Source: Rothia mucilaginosa ATCC 25296
Lineage (GTDB): Bacteria; Actinomycetota; Actinomycetes; Actinomycetales; Micrococcaceae
Reading direction: 5' to 3'
DNA length: 64,000 bases
NCBI RefSeq assembly: GCF_000175615.1
Contig: NZ_ACVO01000015.1
Span: 62,001 to 126,000 of the forward strand
Shown: positions 17,377 to 25,634 of the stretch, piece by piece
Position numbering within the stretch: the stretch's first letter is position 1
Layout: each line of letters begins with the position of its first letter
Translations under genes and position numbers: made by a program
The notes under the pieces: generated by a model
What the model was told of the DNA's origin: nothing
Databases searched by the model: none
Seen by the model: the letters and a program-made list of their open reading frames with translations, nothing else

Positions 17377-18660
17377 ATGAAGGTTTTGGTACTGGGCCCC
17401 GGCGGCCGCGAACACGCAATTATTCGAGCGCTTCTGCGCGATTCTGAGGTGACTGAGGTACACAGCGCCCCCGGCAACGCCGGCATTGCCCAGGATGTTC
17501 CCGTCCACGCAATTGATGCGAATGACCCCGCCCAGGCAACCGCCCTGGCACGCGAACTGAGCGCCGACCTGGTCGTTATCGGCCCGGAGGCGCCCCTGGT
17601 CGCAGGTGTCTCCGATGCACTGCGTGAGGCGGGCTTTGACGTTTTCGGACCCTCCGCAGCTGCCGCGCAGCTGGAAGGTTCCAAGGCTTTCGCTAAGCAG
17701 GTCATGGAAGAGGCTTCCGTACCGACTGCCCGCGCCTACGTGGCATCGAACGCCGCTGAGGCGCAGGCGGCACTGGACGAGTTCGGTGCACCCTACGTGG
17801 TGAAGGACGACGGCCTGGCTGCAGGTAAGGGCGTTGTGGTGACCGAGGACCGCACCGCGGCACTGGAGCACGCTCAGGCTTGCTTCAACGCCGGCGGCAC
17901 CGTGGTCATTGAAGAGTTCCTGGACGGCCCCGAGGTGTCCCTCTTCGTCATCTCTGACGGTAAGAACGTTCTGCCGCTGTCTCCGGCTCAGGACTTCAAG
18001 CGCATTTTTGATAACGACGAGGGCCCGAACACCGGCGGTATGGGCGCCTACACCCCGCTTCCCTGGCTGCCTGAGGGCTTCGTGCAGGAGGTCGTGGAGA
18101 AGGTGGCACGCCCGACCGTGGCTCGCATGGCTGAGCGCGGCACCCCGTTCGTGGGTGTGCTCTTCTGCGGTCTGGCTGTGACCAGCCGCGGCGTGCGCGT
18201 TATCGAGTTCAACGCACGCTTTGGCGACCCGGAAACCCAGGCGGTTCTGGCGCGTCTGCGCACCCCGCTGGGTCAGCTGCTGCGTGCGGCTGCTCGCGGT
18301 GAAATTTCTGAGGGTACCGAGCTGGATTGGGATCCCCGCACCGCAGTTGACGTGGTTATGGCTGCTGAGAACTACCCGGACACTCCCCGCAAGGGTGACG
18401 TCATCTCTGGCCTGGATGAGGCGAACGCCCTGGAGGGCGTGCACGTGATTCACGCGGGCACTGTCGCATCCGAGGAGGGTGTGCTGACTGCTGGCGGTCG
18501 TGTGCTGGCTGTTGTTGCTCTCGGCGATGATCTGGCTGCTGCCCGTAACGCCGCCTACGAAGGTGTTCGCGCTATCTCCTGGGCTGGCGCGCAGTACCGC
18601 ACCGATATCGCGCTGAAGGCTGTGGAGAACCGCATCCACATTCCCGCCCCGCGCGGCTAA
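17377..18660 (+). CDS. purD: Phosphoribosylamine-glycine ligase (GAR synthetase)
   Basis: 427 residues, ATP-grasp enzyme joining glycine to phosphoribosylamine, second step of purine synthesis. Starts MKVLVLGPGGREHAI, the canonical N-terminus; in-frame codons upstream of it do not belong to the family. Further motifs: APGNAGIAQ, VVIGPEAPLVAG, FGPS, YVVKDDGLAAGKGVVV, VIEEFLDGPEVSLFVISDG, NTGGMGAYTP and VIEFNARFGDPETQ. No Shine-Dalgarno sequence is present; see the inverted repeat at 17353 and the leaderless pattern. Confidence 0.97.
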   Translation: MKVLVLGPGGREHAIIRALLRDSEVTEVHSAPGNAGIAQDVPVHAIDANDPAQATALARELSADLVVIGPEAPLVAGVSDALREAGFDVFGPSAAAAQLEGSKAFAKQVMEEASVPTARAYVASNAAEAQAALDEFGAPYVVKDDGLAAGKGVVVTEDRTAALEHAQACFNAGGTVVIEEFLDGPEVSLFVISDGKNVLPLSPAQDFKRIFDNDEGPNTGGMGAYTPLPWLPEGFVQEVVEKVARPTVARMAERGTPFVGVLFCGLAVTSRGVRVIEFNARFGDPETQAVLARLRTPLGQLLRAAARGEISEGTELDWDPRTAVDVVMAAENYPDTPRKGDVISGLDEANALEGVHVIHAGTVASEEGVLTAGGRVLAVVALGDDLAAARNAAYEGVRAISWAGAQYRTDIALKAVENRIHIPAPRG

Positions 18661-18670
18661 AACCTAAGGT

Positions 18671-18714
18671 GACCGGCTTCCCCGCTTGAGGGTGGGGGAG
18701 CCGGTCGCTTCTTT
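18671..18714 (+). terminator. Terminator after purD
   Basis: GACCGGCTTCCCC pairs with GGGGGAGCCGGTC, followed by GCTTCTTT. Confidence 0.8.
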
Positions 18715-18927
18715 GCCACTCGCTTCTTTGCCTCCTACTTCTTGGCTTCTTGCCGCCTCGGCTTTTCCCGGTCGGGGTGCAGTCGGCGGCGACCGGGGCA
18801 GGTTGGGCTCTCAAGATTGTGCCGTATTGATGACTGATGGCACTATCGGGAGCCGTGCCTGTCGCGGTATTGTAATTACACAGACTTTTTGCATCCACAT
18901 CACACCACCTCATCAGGAGAAATTCTC

Positions 18928-19854
18928 ATGACTTCTCGTTCTAACCCCGTGGAAATCCCGGGCTGGACTCACATTTATTCCGGTAAGGTCCGCGACCTGT
19001 ACGTTCCGAATGAGGAACGTTTTGACGCTACCGGCCTGACCGTCAATGATGACGCTGAGCTGCGTGCCGGTTCGGTTATGGTTGTTGCCTCGGACCGTAT
19101 TAGCGCTTTTGACCGTATTCTGCCCACCGAGATCCCGGATAAGGGCAAGATTCTGACTCAGATGTCCCTGTGGTGGTTTGAGCAGCTTAAGCAGGTTCCG
19201 AACCACGTGCTGTCCACTGACGTTCCGGATGTTGTGGCTGGTCGAGCAATGATTTGCCGCTCTCTGAACATGTTCCCGGTGGAGTGCATTGTGCGCGGTT
19301 ACCTGACCGGTTCCGGTTTGGCTGTGTACAACGAGACCGGTGAGATTGCTGGTGTGAAGCTGCCTGCGGGTCTGGTGGATGGTTCCCGCCTGGAGACCCC
19401 GATTTTCACTCCGACCGGTAAGGCTGAGGTGGGTGAGCATGATGAGCTGGTGACCCGTGAGGAGCTGTACGCTGAGGTGGGTCAGCCGGTGGGTGAGCGC
19501 CTGGAGGAGCTGAGCCTGAGCCTGTACACCACCGCGGAGAAGATCGCTCGCGAGCAGGGCATTATTCTGGCGGATACCAAGATGGAGTTCGGTACCGATT
19601 CGTACCGTGGCGAAATCACCCTGGGCGATGAGGTGCTGACCCCGGACTCTTCGCGTTTCTGGGATGCCCAGCAGTATGAGCCGGGTCGTGCGCAGCCGAG
19701 CTTCGATAAGCAGTATGTACGTGACTGGCTGCGTTCCCCGGAGGCGGGTTGGGACGGTTCGGATAATGTGCCGCACCTGCCTGAGGAGGTTGTGGAGAAG
19801 ACTCGTGCCCGTTACGTTGAGGCGTATGAGCGTCTGACCGGAACGAAGTTCTAA
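18928..19854 (+). CDS. purC: Phosphoribosylaminoimidazole-succinocarboxamide synthase (SAICAR synthetase)
   Basis: 308 residues from ATG 18928 (CAGGAGAA ribosome-binding site). Ligates aspartate to CAIR. Family motifs: YSGKVRDLY, VVASDRISAFD, IPDKGKILTQMSLWWF, VECIVRGYLTGSG, TPIFTPTGKAEVGEHD, LADTKMEFG, DEVLTPDSSRFW and SFDKQYVRDWL. It is of the longer actinobacterial/yeast type (about 300 residues) rather than the 240-residue E. coli type. Separated from purD by a terminator, so it has its own promoter. Confidence 0.97.
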   Translation: MTSRSNPVEIPGWTHIYSGKVRDLYVPNEERFDATGLTVNDDAELRAGSVMVVASDRISAFDRILPTEIPDKGKILTQMSLWWFEQLKQVPNHVLSTDVPDVVAGRAMICRSLNMFPVECIVRGYLTGSGLAVYNETGEIAGVKLPAGLVDGSRLETPIFTPTGKAEVGEHDELVTREELYAEVGQPVGERLEELSLSLYTTAEKIAREQGIILADTKMEFGTDSYRGEITLGDEVLTPDSSRFWDAQQYEPGRAQPSFDKQYVRDWLRSPEAGWDGSDNVPHLPEEVVEKTRARYVEAYERLTGTKF

Positions 19855-19892
19855 ACTCTATATTTCCGGCTGAAATAAGTCTTTGAGATAGC

Positions 19893-19940
19893 TAAAGGGC
19901 GGTGCCCCGGAAGGTCATTCTTCCGGGGCACCGCCCTTTA
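19893..19940. repeat. Long hairpin, copy 1 of a repeated terminator element
   Basis: TAAAGGGCGGTGCCCCGGAA pairs with TTCCGGGGCACCGCCCTTTA around an 8-base loop. It is the purC terminator and is almost identical to 24469-24515. The similarity extends upstream through GCTGAAATAA (19869-19878). Confidence 0.9.
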
Positions 19941-20006
19941 ACTCATAAGCCCTTTTACATGCATTCTTATAGGTGCTATATGTCATAAATATATCTTGTG
20001 TGTCTA

Positions 20007-20035
20007 TTGTGCGGGGGGGGGGTGTCCTCTATCAT
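20007..20035 (+). promoter_or_regulatory. Possible promoter with a G10 tract in its spacer
   Basis: TTGTGC (20007-20012), a 17-base spacer containing ten consecutive G (20013-20022), and TATCAT (20030-20035). The -10 matches consensus in 5 of 6 positions and the -35 in 3 of 6. A change in tract length would alter spacing and thus promoter strength. The rest of 19941-20175 is leader and contains no gene that I recognise. Confidence 0.4.
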
Positions 20036-20175
20036 ACTTAGTAATCGGCTCATGATGCTTCTACTCCGCAAAACGCAGGTTCACGCCATGTAGCATGTCT
20101 GTAGATAGCCCTCACGATACGCCCGTATCACTGCCGGTTCTCGCCCATCAATGATGCTTGAGAAAGGTGAAGTCC

Positions 20176-21078
20176 ATGGCAAAGAAGCCCTTCGCACCCC
20201 TCGCCCTTATCGGTATTGCCTGTTGCCTAGGCGTATCGAGTTGCTCCACCACCGTTGAAGTTAAGCAAGACATTCGTAATGTCCTGGCAAGCTACGAGAA
20301 TCCCTCCCCGGATATTAACGTGGCCCTCGTTAACGAGGTCAAAAAGTGTATGAGCGAGAAGTCCTTCACCTACTCCGGTAGCCAGAACATTATTGACGGC
20401 TCCTCCGTTCATGAACTTGCGATGAGTGGCGCCCACTTCGCCAACGAAGAAGCGGCCACCCAGGGATACTGGTCCACCCGGCAGGGCAACGCTAGCTCCA
20501 GCAACGCACCCGTGATGGAAAACCCGGCATACGGGAAGGCGTTCCTAGGCGACCCTCAAGCCCCAGACAGTAAAACTATCACCATCACGATGAGTAACGG
20601 TGCCCAGACCAGCATGGCAACAGATTCATGCCTGGGACGTGCGGCAGAAGCTGTCTTCGGCTCAGCAGAAAACTACCTCAAGTACATCAACTTCGTTAAC
20701 GAACTCAACACGGGCGGATCCAAAAACAACGCGGTAGAAGAAATGGGGAAATACTACCGTAATGACACCACCTACGGTGCATGCATGAAAGAAAGCGGAT
20801 ACGCCGATATCCAGCACTTCGGAGATGCTCCCAGCTACGCAGAGAAAACCTGGGGTAAGTACAAGGCAGCCAATGTAGCCGCCAATGCGGAAGAGCAGTC
20901 CCTAGCTCACGCCGACTACAACTGCCAAAAGTCCACTGGAATCCTGACTAAGGCACAGAATATCTACTACGAAAAGGCTGCGACCTGGCTCAATGAGCAT
21001 GAGCCGCTCATCCTTGAAGTACGCGATATCGAACGTCAGGCCCAGGAGCGTGCCGCAGCTCTACTCAACGGCAACTAG
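20176..21078 (+). CDS. Secreted lipoprotein of unknown function
   Basis: 300 residues from ATG 20176 (AAAGG 8 bases upstream). A short basic n-region, hydrophobic h-region and lipobox VSSC give a lipidated Cys23. The mature part is hydrophilic with regularly spaced Cys (for example KKCMSEKSF, DSCLGRAAE, YGACMKESGY, YNCQKS) that could pair, and ends in a helix rich in Glu/Arg/Ala. I do not recognise the family. It is followed by its own terminator and then by an ABC exporter set; within the repeat-flanked cassette it is a plausible partner, substrate receptor or immunity-type lipoprotein of that exporter. That role is inference. Confidence 0.8.
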   Translation: MAKKPFAPLALIGIACCLGVSSCSTTVEVKQDIRNVLASYENPSPDINVALVNEVKKCMSEKSFTYSGSQNIIDGSSVHELAMSGAHFANEEAATQGYWSTRQGNASSSNAPVMENPAYGKAFLGDPQAPDSKTITITMSNGAQTSMATDSCLGRAAEAVFGSAENYLKYINFVNELNTGGSKNNAVEEMGKYYRNDTTYGACMKESGYADIQHFGDAPSYAEKTWGKYKAANVAANAEEQSLAHADYNCQKSTGILTKAQNIYYEKAATWLNEHEPLILEVRDIERQAQERAAALLNGN

Positions 21079-21154
21079 CCAAGGGCAACTAGCCAACGGC
21101 AAATAGTAAACGCTGATTCCTCGTTGGACATTTTCTAGCGAGATTTTTCTACCG

Positions 21155-21206
21155 ATCCTCTGCTCTCAACCGCTTTCACCCGCGGATGAGAGCAGAGGAT
21201 ACACCC
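21155..21206 (+). terminator. Terminator-like hairpin after the lipoprotein gene
   Basis: ATCCTCTGCTCTC (21155-21167) pairs perfectly with GAGAGCAGAGGAT (21188-21200) around a 20-base loop. No good T-run follows directly. Confidence 0.7.
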
Positions 21207-21288
21207 CTTTATTCAGTCCCCGCCACGTTGTTACCCTCAGCAATTACCCCTAGTCCCACCCCATATTTCACCGCAGAAAGGTGAACCC

Positions 21289-22503
21289 ATGAACACGCAG
21301 CAGAGTTCAGAAAACCCCCGCCGCGCCGCCACGACGGCAACCATACGCGCCTACCTGGTTCCGGTGCTCGTCATTCTGCTCGTCATCACCGGCGGGTTCT
21401 CCATCTACGCACTTAATACGGGGCTACGCACCAATGTTGAATCCAATGCGCAGCCGTCCCGCGCCGCGCAACTAACAACCCGAATCAGCACGCAGACTGT
21501 TACCCGCACCTACTCGGGAGAAGTTAGCGTGTCACCCGCCCGAAGCTACACCGTAGGAACCCCTCAAGGAGTGGTGACCAGGGACGGCGCCAAGGCGGGT
21601 ACCCAGATGAGTAACGGCTCAATTATCACCACTATCAACGAGCGTCCCATCATTGCGTTCAAGGGTAGTATTCCCGCCTACCGCGACCTTGCCGTAGGCG
21701 CTCGCGGCGATGACGTTAAACAGCTCCAAGAAGCTCTAGAATCGCTCGGCTACAGTATCTGGGATGAGGAAGGAAACTACGGCGAAGCAACCGCCAACGC
21801 TGTCTACCGTTTCTACCTCGACCGAGGCTACTACCCTCCCGGGGATACTGACCGAACCGAAGAAGGACGCTACAACACCGCCCTGCCGCTCTCTGAATAC
21901 CTCTTCGCTGACGGCAATGAATACACCGTAGACAACAGCTGCGGCACCAAAGGCCAAACCTCAACTCCGGCGCTGTGCACCCTATCCGCGGGTGGGTACC
22001 GTCTGGTACTCTCCGCGGACGGTAGCGCTCTCAGCAATGAACTCGCTGAAGGACAGAAAGTCCAGATTCTTACCGATAACGGAAGCCCGCTCGAAGGCAC
22101 CCTGGGTGCGGCCCTCACACCCGAAGGCTCAACTAACGCTGACGGCGGCGCTAACGCAGGTGCCTCCAACGGTGCGCAGAACAGCGCGCGATCTAACAGC
22201 GATACCTCCGCACAGGGAGCTAACGCACGGAAACGCTACCCCATCAAAATCGACTTGCCGGAAAACACGACGGCATCAACACGTTTTCAAGCAACCGTTA
22301 CCCTCAACCGAGGCGCTGAAAACGCCCTCGCAGTGCTCGAAGGCGCCGTCAAAACCGAAGAAAACGGAACACACTCCATCACCCTGGATAACGGTCAGAG
22401 CGTTCCCGTCACCCTTGGCGTGTGCTCCGCCGGAATCTGCGAGCTCGTCAACCCCGCTGCAGAACTCAAGGCAGGTACCGTCGTGAAGCTGAAGGAGCGC
22501 TAA
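21289..22503 (+). CDS. Exporter adaptor protein with peptidoglycan-binding domain
   Basis: 404 residues; ATG preceded by GAAAGGTGA. One N-terminal membrane helix (about 21-43), then an extracellular part. Residues about 130-185 form a PG_binding_1 domain (GARGDDVKQLQEALESLGY and GEATANAVYRF). The flanks contain short beta-rich segments (TRTYSGEVSVSPARS and, near the C-terminus, VTLGVCSAGICELV) like those of HlyD/MacA-type adaptors, and a Ser/Asn/Ala-rich linker about 283-312. In Gram-positive bacteria such adaptors link a MacB-type ABC transporter to the wall. The order adaptor-ATPase-permease supports this. Confidence 0.82.
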   Translation: MNTQQSSENPRRAATTATIRAYLVPVLVILLVITGGFSIYALNTGLRTNVESNAQPSRAAQLTTRISTQTVTRTYSGEVSVSPARSYTVGTPQGVVTRDGAKAGTQMSNGSIITTINERPIIAFKGSIPAYRDLAVGARGDDVKQLQEALESLGYSIWDEEGNYGEATANAVYRFYLDRGYYPPGDTDRTEEGRYNTALPLSEYLFADGNEYTVDNSCGTKGQTSTPALCTLSAGGYRLVLSADGSALSNELAEGQKVQILTDNGSPLEGTLGAALTPEGSTNADGGANAGASNGAQNSARSNSDTSAQGANARKRYPIKIDLPENTTASTRFQATVTLNRGAENALAVLEGAVKTEENGTHSITLDNGQSVPVTLGVCSAGICELVNPAAELKAGTVVKLKER

Positions 22504-22504
22504 A

Positions 22505-23281
22505 ATGCCTCATCACGAGACAGAACGTGCCCTCCCCACGAGCGCTACCGCCGCAAAACCTAATATCGAGTGCCACAATATTGCGCGTTTCTTCCCGCCC
22601 TCCACCTGGGCGCTAAAGAACGCAACCCTCAGCATTCATGAAGGCGAATCAGTGGCCATTACCGGCGCCTCCGGAAGCGGAAAATCTACGCTCCTCTCTA
22701 TCATTGGGCTACTCGATCAGCCCTCCGAAGGTGAGCTGAAAATATTGGGCCAAAACATGGGCACCGCCAGCGACGCCGAGCGAACTGTAGCACGCCGTGA
22801 GCACATCGCTTTTGTCTTTCAGGCGTACCACCTCATTGCTCATCTGAACGCCACCGAGAACATTGCCCATACCCTCCGGATGCGCGGCGTACCGGGCCGT
22901 CAGGCACATCAGCGTGCGTTGCAGGCACTCGAACAGGTGGGTTTGGGGCACCGTTTGGAGGTTCTTCCACGCAACATGTCCGGTGGTGAACAGCAACGAG
23001 TCGCGGTTGCGCGCGCGTTAGCCTGCGCCCCGCGTATCCTACTGTGCGATGAGCCTACAGGAAACCTCGACACTGAAAACTCTCACAAGGTGTTGGATCT
23101 GCTCCTCGCCGGCCGCGCGGAGAAGCAAAGCCTGGTCATCATCACCCATGAACCCGATATCGCGGCTCGCTGCGACCGGCAGCTGCACATGGTCGATGGG
23201 ATGCTCGTTAGCCCCGAACTCACTCGTCCCGAAGAATCGGCCCACCAAATGCTCACAGAACCCGTTGTCAGGGGAGGATAG
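22505..23281 (+). CDS. ABC transporter ATP-binding protein (MacB/LolD-like)
   Basis: 258 residues. Walker [11 protein letters not shown]-loop FVFQAYHLI, signature [16 protein letters not shown], Walker [13 protein letters not shown] and H-loop IITHEP are all intact. The MSGGE(Q)QRVA and DEPTGNLD forms are typical of the MacB/LolD/FtsE branch, which powers export of peptides or lipoproteins by mechanotransmission. Begins 1 base after the adaptor's stop and its stop abuts the permease start, so one operon. Confidence 0.92.
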   Translation: MPHHETERALPTSATAAKPNIECHNIARFFPPSTWALKNATLSIHEGESVAITGASGSGKSTLLSIIGLLDQPSEGELKILGQNMGTASDAERTVARREHIAFVFQAYHLIAHLNATENIAHTLRMRGVPGRQAHQRALQALEQVGLGHRLEVLPRNMSGGEQQRVAVARALACAPRILLCDEPTGNLDTENSHKVLDLLLAGRAEKQSLVIITHEPDIAARCDRQLHMVDGMLVSPELTRPEESAHQMLTEPVVRGG

Positions 23282-24439
23282 ATGCTAAGGAATAACCTTC
23301 ACTACGCTCTCCTTGCAGTTGTTCGCCGTTGGCGCCGCAACCTGCTCACGGTACTGGCGATGCTCGCGGGAACAACCACCATCATCATGCTGGTGGGCGT
23401 CAGCGAGTCATCGGCGCTCAATACGAGCTCGCAGCTGGCCAGCTACGATTCCACCCGGCTCGGTGTGCGCCTCCAGCCGCAGACCTGGGATATACCGGAG
23501 GATGAACTGCTCTGGCGCGTTAACCAAGTTCCAGAGGTCAAAGCTGCCGGTACAGTCACCATTGATACGCAGACAACGCGTCCGCAGGTCAACAGGCCGG
23601 GGCAGGAGGGCCAACAAACACCCCTCGCAGTCGTCTCGGAAGCAGGTTTGAAAGCACGAGGCGCGCACATTGTCGAAGGGCACTTTTCGGAACCTGCCCG
23701 CGAACGCCCCGGTGAGCCTACCGTCTGTCTGGGCGTTGCCCTCGCGAAAGAGCTAGGGGTCAGCACTGAGCCCGGGCGGAACATGATTGAGGTCAACGGA
23801 ATGCGAGCCTACGTGCTCGGCATTATCCGTGACGGCGGTAAAAACGCTGCTCTCAGTAGCGCTCTTATCCTGCCGACCACCTCCACTTTCTTGCCGCAAG
23901 CCCACACCCTGCAACGCGGTATGGACGTCGTCGTGAATCCAGGAAGTGCAGATACGGTCGCGGAACAGCTCAAGCAGGTACTCGATCCGCAGCGCGCCCC
24001 CGTTGATACAAACATTGAGATTCCGCCTTCACCGGTGACTCTTCGTGCTTCCTTGACGAAGGATAGCCGAGCTCTTACGACCATCATTCTGGTGGTTCTT
24101 ATCGCCTCGACAAGCTTCGGCATTGTGATGACCATGCAGATTTCGGTCTGGGAACGCCGCAGGGAAATCGGCATCAACCGTGCATTAGGGCTGGGACGGC
24201 GAGATGTGGCGGTGAGCTTCCTGGCGGAGGCAGCCCTCCTCGGGGCCCTAGGCGCTCTTGGAGGCTTCATCCTCGGTATTCTCGGTTCCTGGGTTGTGTG
24301 CCTTCTCAACGGATGGGCACTATCTCTGCCACCCCTTATCCTCGGGATTCCTTTCCTCGGCTTGGGTGTGGGCATCGTGGCGGGTGCATTGCCCGCCTAC
24401 GCGGCAACGAAGGTTCAGCCGCTTGAGCTGCTACAATAA
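23282..24439 (+). CDS. ABC transporter permease (MacB/FtsX type)
   Basis: 385 residues: one N-terminal helix (about 18-36), an extracellular MacB-type domain (about 45-260), then three helices near 262-285, 315-345 and 352-375. REIGINRALGLGRRDV before the second helix is the typical coupling region, and the protein ends ALPAYAATKVQPLELLQ, a standard MacB-family C-terminus. It forms the membrane part of the exporter with the two preceding genes. The substrate is unknown. Confidence 0.9.
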   Translation: MLRNNLHYALLAVVRRWRRNLLTVLAMLAGTTTIIMLVGVSESSALNTSSQLASYDSTRLGVRLQPQTWDIPEDELLWRVNQVPEVKAAGTVTIDTQTTRPQVNRPGQEGQQTPLAVVSEAGLKARGAHIVEGHFSEPARERPGEPTVCLGVALAKELGVSTEPGRNMIEVNGMRAYVLGIIRDGGKNAALSSALILPTTSTFLPQAHTLQRGMDVVVNPGSADTVAEQLKQVLDPQRAPVDTNIEIPPSPVTLRASLTKDSRALTTIILVVLIASTSFGIVMTMQISVWERRREIGINRALGLGRRDVAVSFLAEAALLGALGALGGFILGILGSWVVCLLNGWALSLPPLILGIPFLGLGVGIVAGALPAYAATKVQPLELLQ

Positions 24440-24468
24440 CTGCCCCGCTGAAATAATTGCTCGGCGCA

Positions 24469-24515
24469 TAAGGGCGGTGCCCCGGAAGATCATTCTTCCG
24501 GGGCACCGCCCTTTA
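24469..24515. repeat. Long hairpin, copy 2 of the repeated terminator element
   Basis: Nearly identical to 19893-19940 (arms GGGCGGTGCCCCGGAA and TTCCGGGGCACCGCCC, loop differing by one base), again with GCTGAAATAA upstream (24447-24456). It terminates the exporter operon and possibly the convergent regulator gene. Confidence 0.9.
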
Positions 24516-24548
24516 GCTATGTGGGTTTATACGATTGAAGGGCGAAGC

Positions 24549-25412
24549 CTAGCCGGCGTGAACGTCTTCGTCGTGTACGTTCTCGTGGCACAAATCCTCG
24601 TGCAGAATATCCCGCGCCGGATGCTGCCGCGCCCGCTCCTCCGCAGCACGGTCAGACAGCGAATAAAACCACGTAATGTGCTCACACACCCGCTCATAGG
24701 CTGCCTGCTCATCGTGAGAGGCAATCGCCTCAATAATGCCGTAATGCTGCTGCTGCAACGTGCGCTTGACCGCCTCCCAATCCTTTAGGAAAGGAACCGC
24801 CTCCTGCACATAACTCATCGTCGCCATGTGCAGAGAGTCAATCACCGTATCAAGCACAATATTGCCGCCGAGCTTCGACAGCTCATAGTGAAAACGCGTA
24901 TCGCAGAAATGGAAGCGCTCATCGCTGATCTGCTCATCCATCTCTGCCAGATGCACGCGCGCCCGCTCCAACGCTGCCGCACGCTCCGGGGTGTCCGGCG
25001 CGGCAGCCGCGGCACGCGCCGCAGGGCCCTCCAGTAGCAGGCGGGTTGAGACAACGTCCTTCACCGGCAGGCTACGGGTCGCAATGTGCATGCGCAGCGC
25101 CCAGCTGAGCGCATCCGACGGCTCCGAAATGATAATCGCGCCCGACTTCGGTCCTGAACCGGTACTGGAACGAATCAGACCCAGCGCGTTCAAAACCCGA
25201 AGGCCCTCACGGACCGAGGGGCGGGAAATGCCGTGCCGTGCCGCCAACTCACGCTCGGAGGGGAGCTTATCGCCCACACGCAACTCACCCAGGCGCAGGC
25301 GCCGCTCAAAGGTCTCCAGAATGATGCTGTAGCTGCGGTCCGCCAGAATCGGCTGGCGCTCAACCACAGGGGGCGCCTCTGCAGGCTGGGTGTCGTCAAA
25401 AGAACGAGGCAT
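24549..25412 (-). CDS. lldR: FadR-family (GntR/FCD) regulator, probable lactate regulator LldR
   Basis: 287 residues from ATG 25412 (AGGAGA upstream; the frame is open further but without a better start). The N-terminal winged helix (about 22-90) has GDKLPSERELAARHGISRPSVREGLRVLNALGLI, the GntR signature region. The C-terminal all-helical FCD domain follows, with Arg/His ligand residues (TRLLLEGPAA, FHFCDTRFHYEL). It lies downstream of the lactate permease, and TGGTCAGACCA palindromes, a typical FCD-regulator operator form, lie upstream of that permease. Lactate is therefore the likely effector. The C-terminus is His/Asp/Glu-rich. Confidence 0.8.
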   Translation of the reverse strand: MPRSFDDTQPAEAPPVVERQPILADRSYSIILETFERRLRLGELRVGDKLPSERELAARHGISRPSVREGLRVLNALGLIRSSTGSGPKSGAIIISEPSDALSWALRMHIATRSLPVKDVVSTRLLLEGPAARAAAAAPDTPERAAALERARVHLAEMDEQISDERFHFCDTRFHYELSKLGGNIVLDTVIDSLHMATMSYVQEAVPFLKDWEAVKRTLQQQHYGIIEAIASHDEQAAYERVCEHITWFYSLSDRAAEERARQHPARDILHEDLCHENVHDEDVHAG

Positions 25413-25507
25413 ACTCTCTCCTGATAACGAGGCGGATAACGAAAAGAAGTCTCGACTCAGCATGTTCCCGAGAACTATCGGGGCAACCTGTCGAGTCATA
25501 AGGGGCA

Positions 25508-25549
25508 TAAAAAGCGGGGCGGCAGAACCGATAAGGTTCGCCGCCCCGC
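25508..25549 (-). terminator. Terminator of the lactate permease gene
   Basis: On the minus strand GCGGGGCGGCGAACC pairs with GGTTCTGCCGCCCCGC and runs into TTTTT. It separates the permease from the regulator gene. Confidence 0.88.
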
Positions 25550-25634
25550 CGTGGCCACCGGAAAATACCGGGGCGAATGTCCTACGGCCCTTGAGGCTTT
25601 CGCCTCAAGAACTCTCTAAGGGGTGAGCCTCAGA

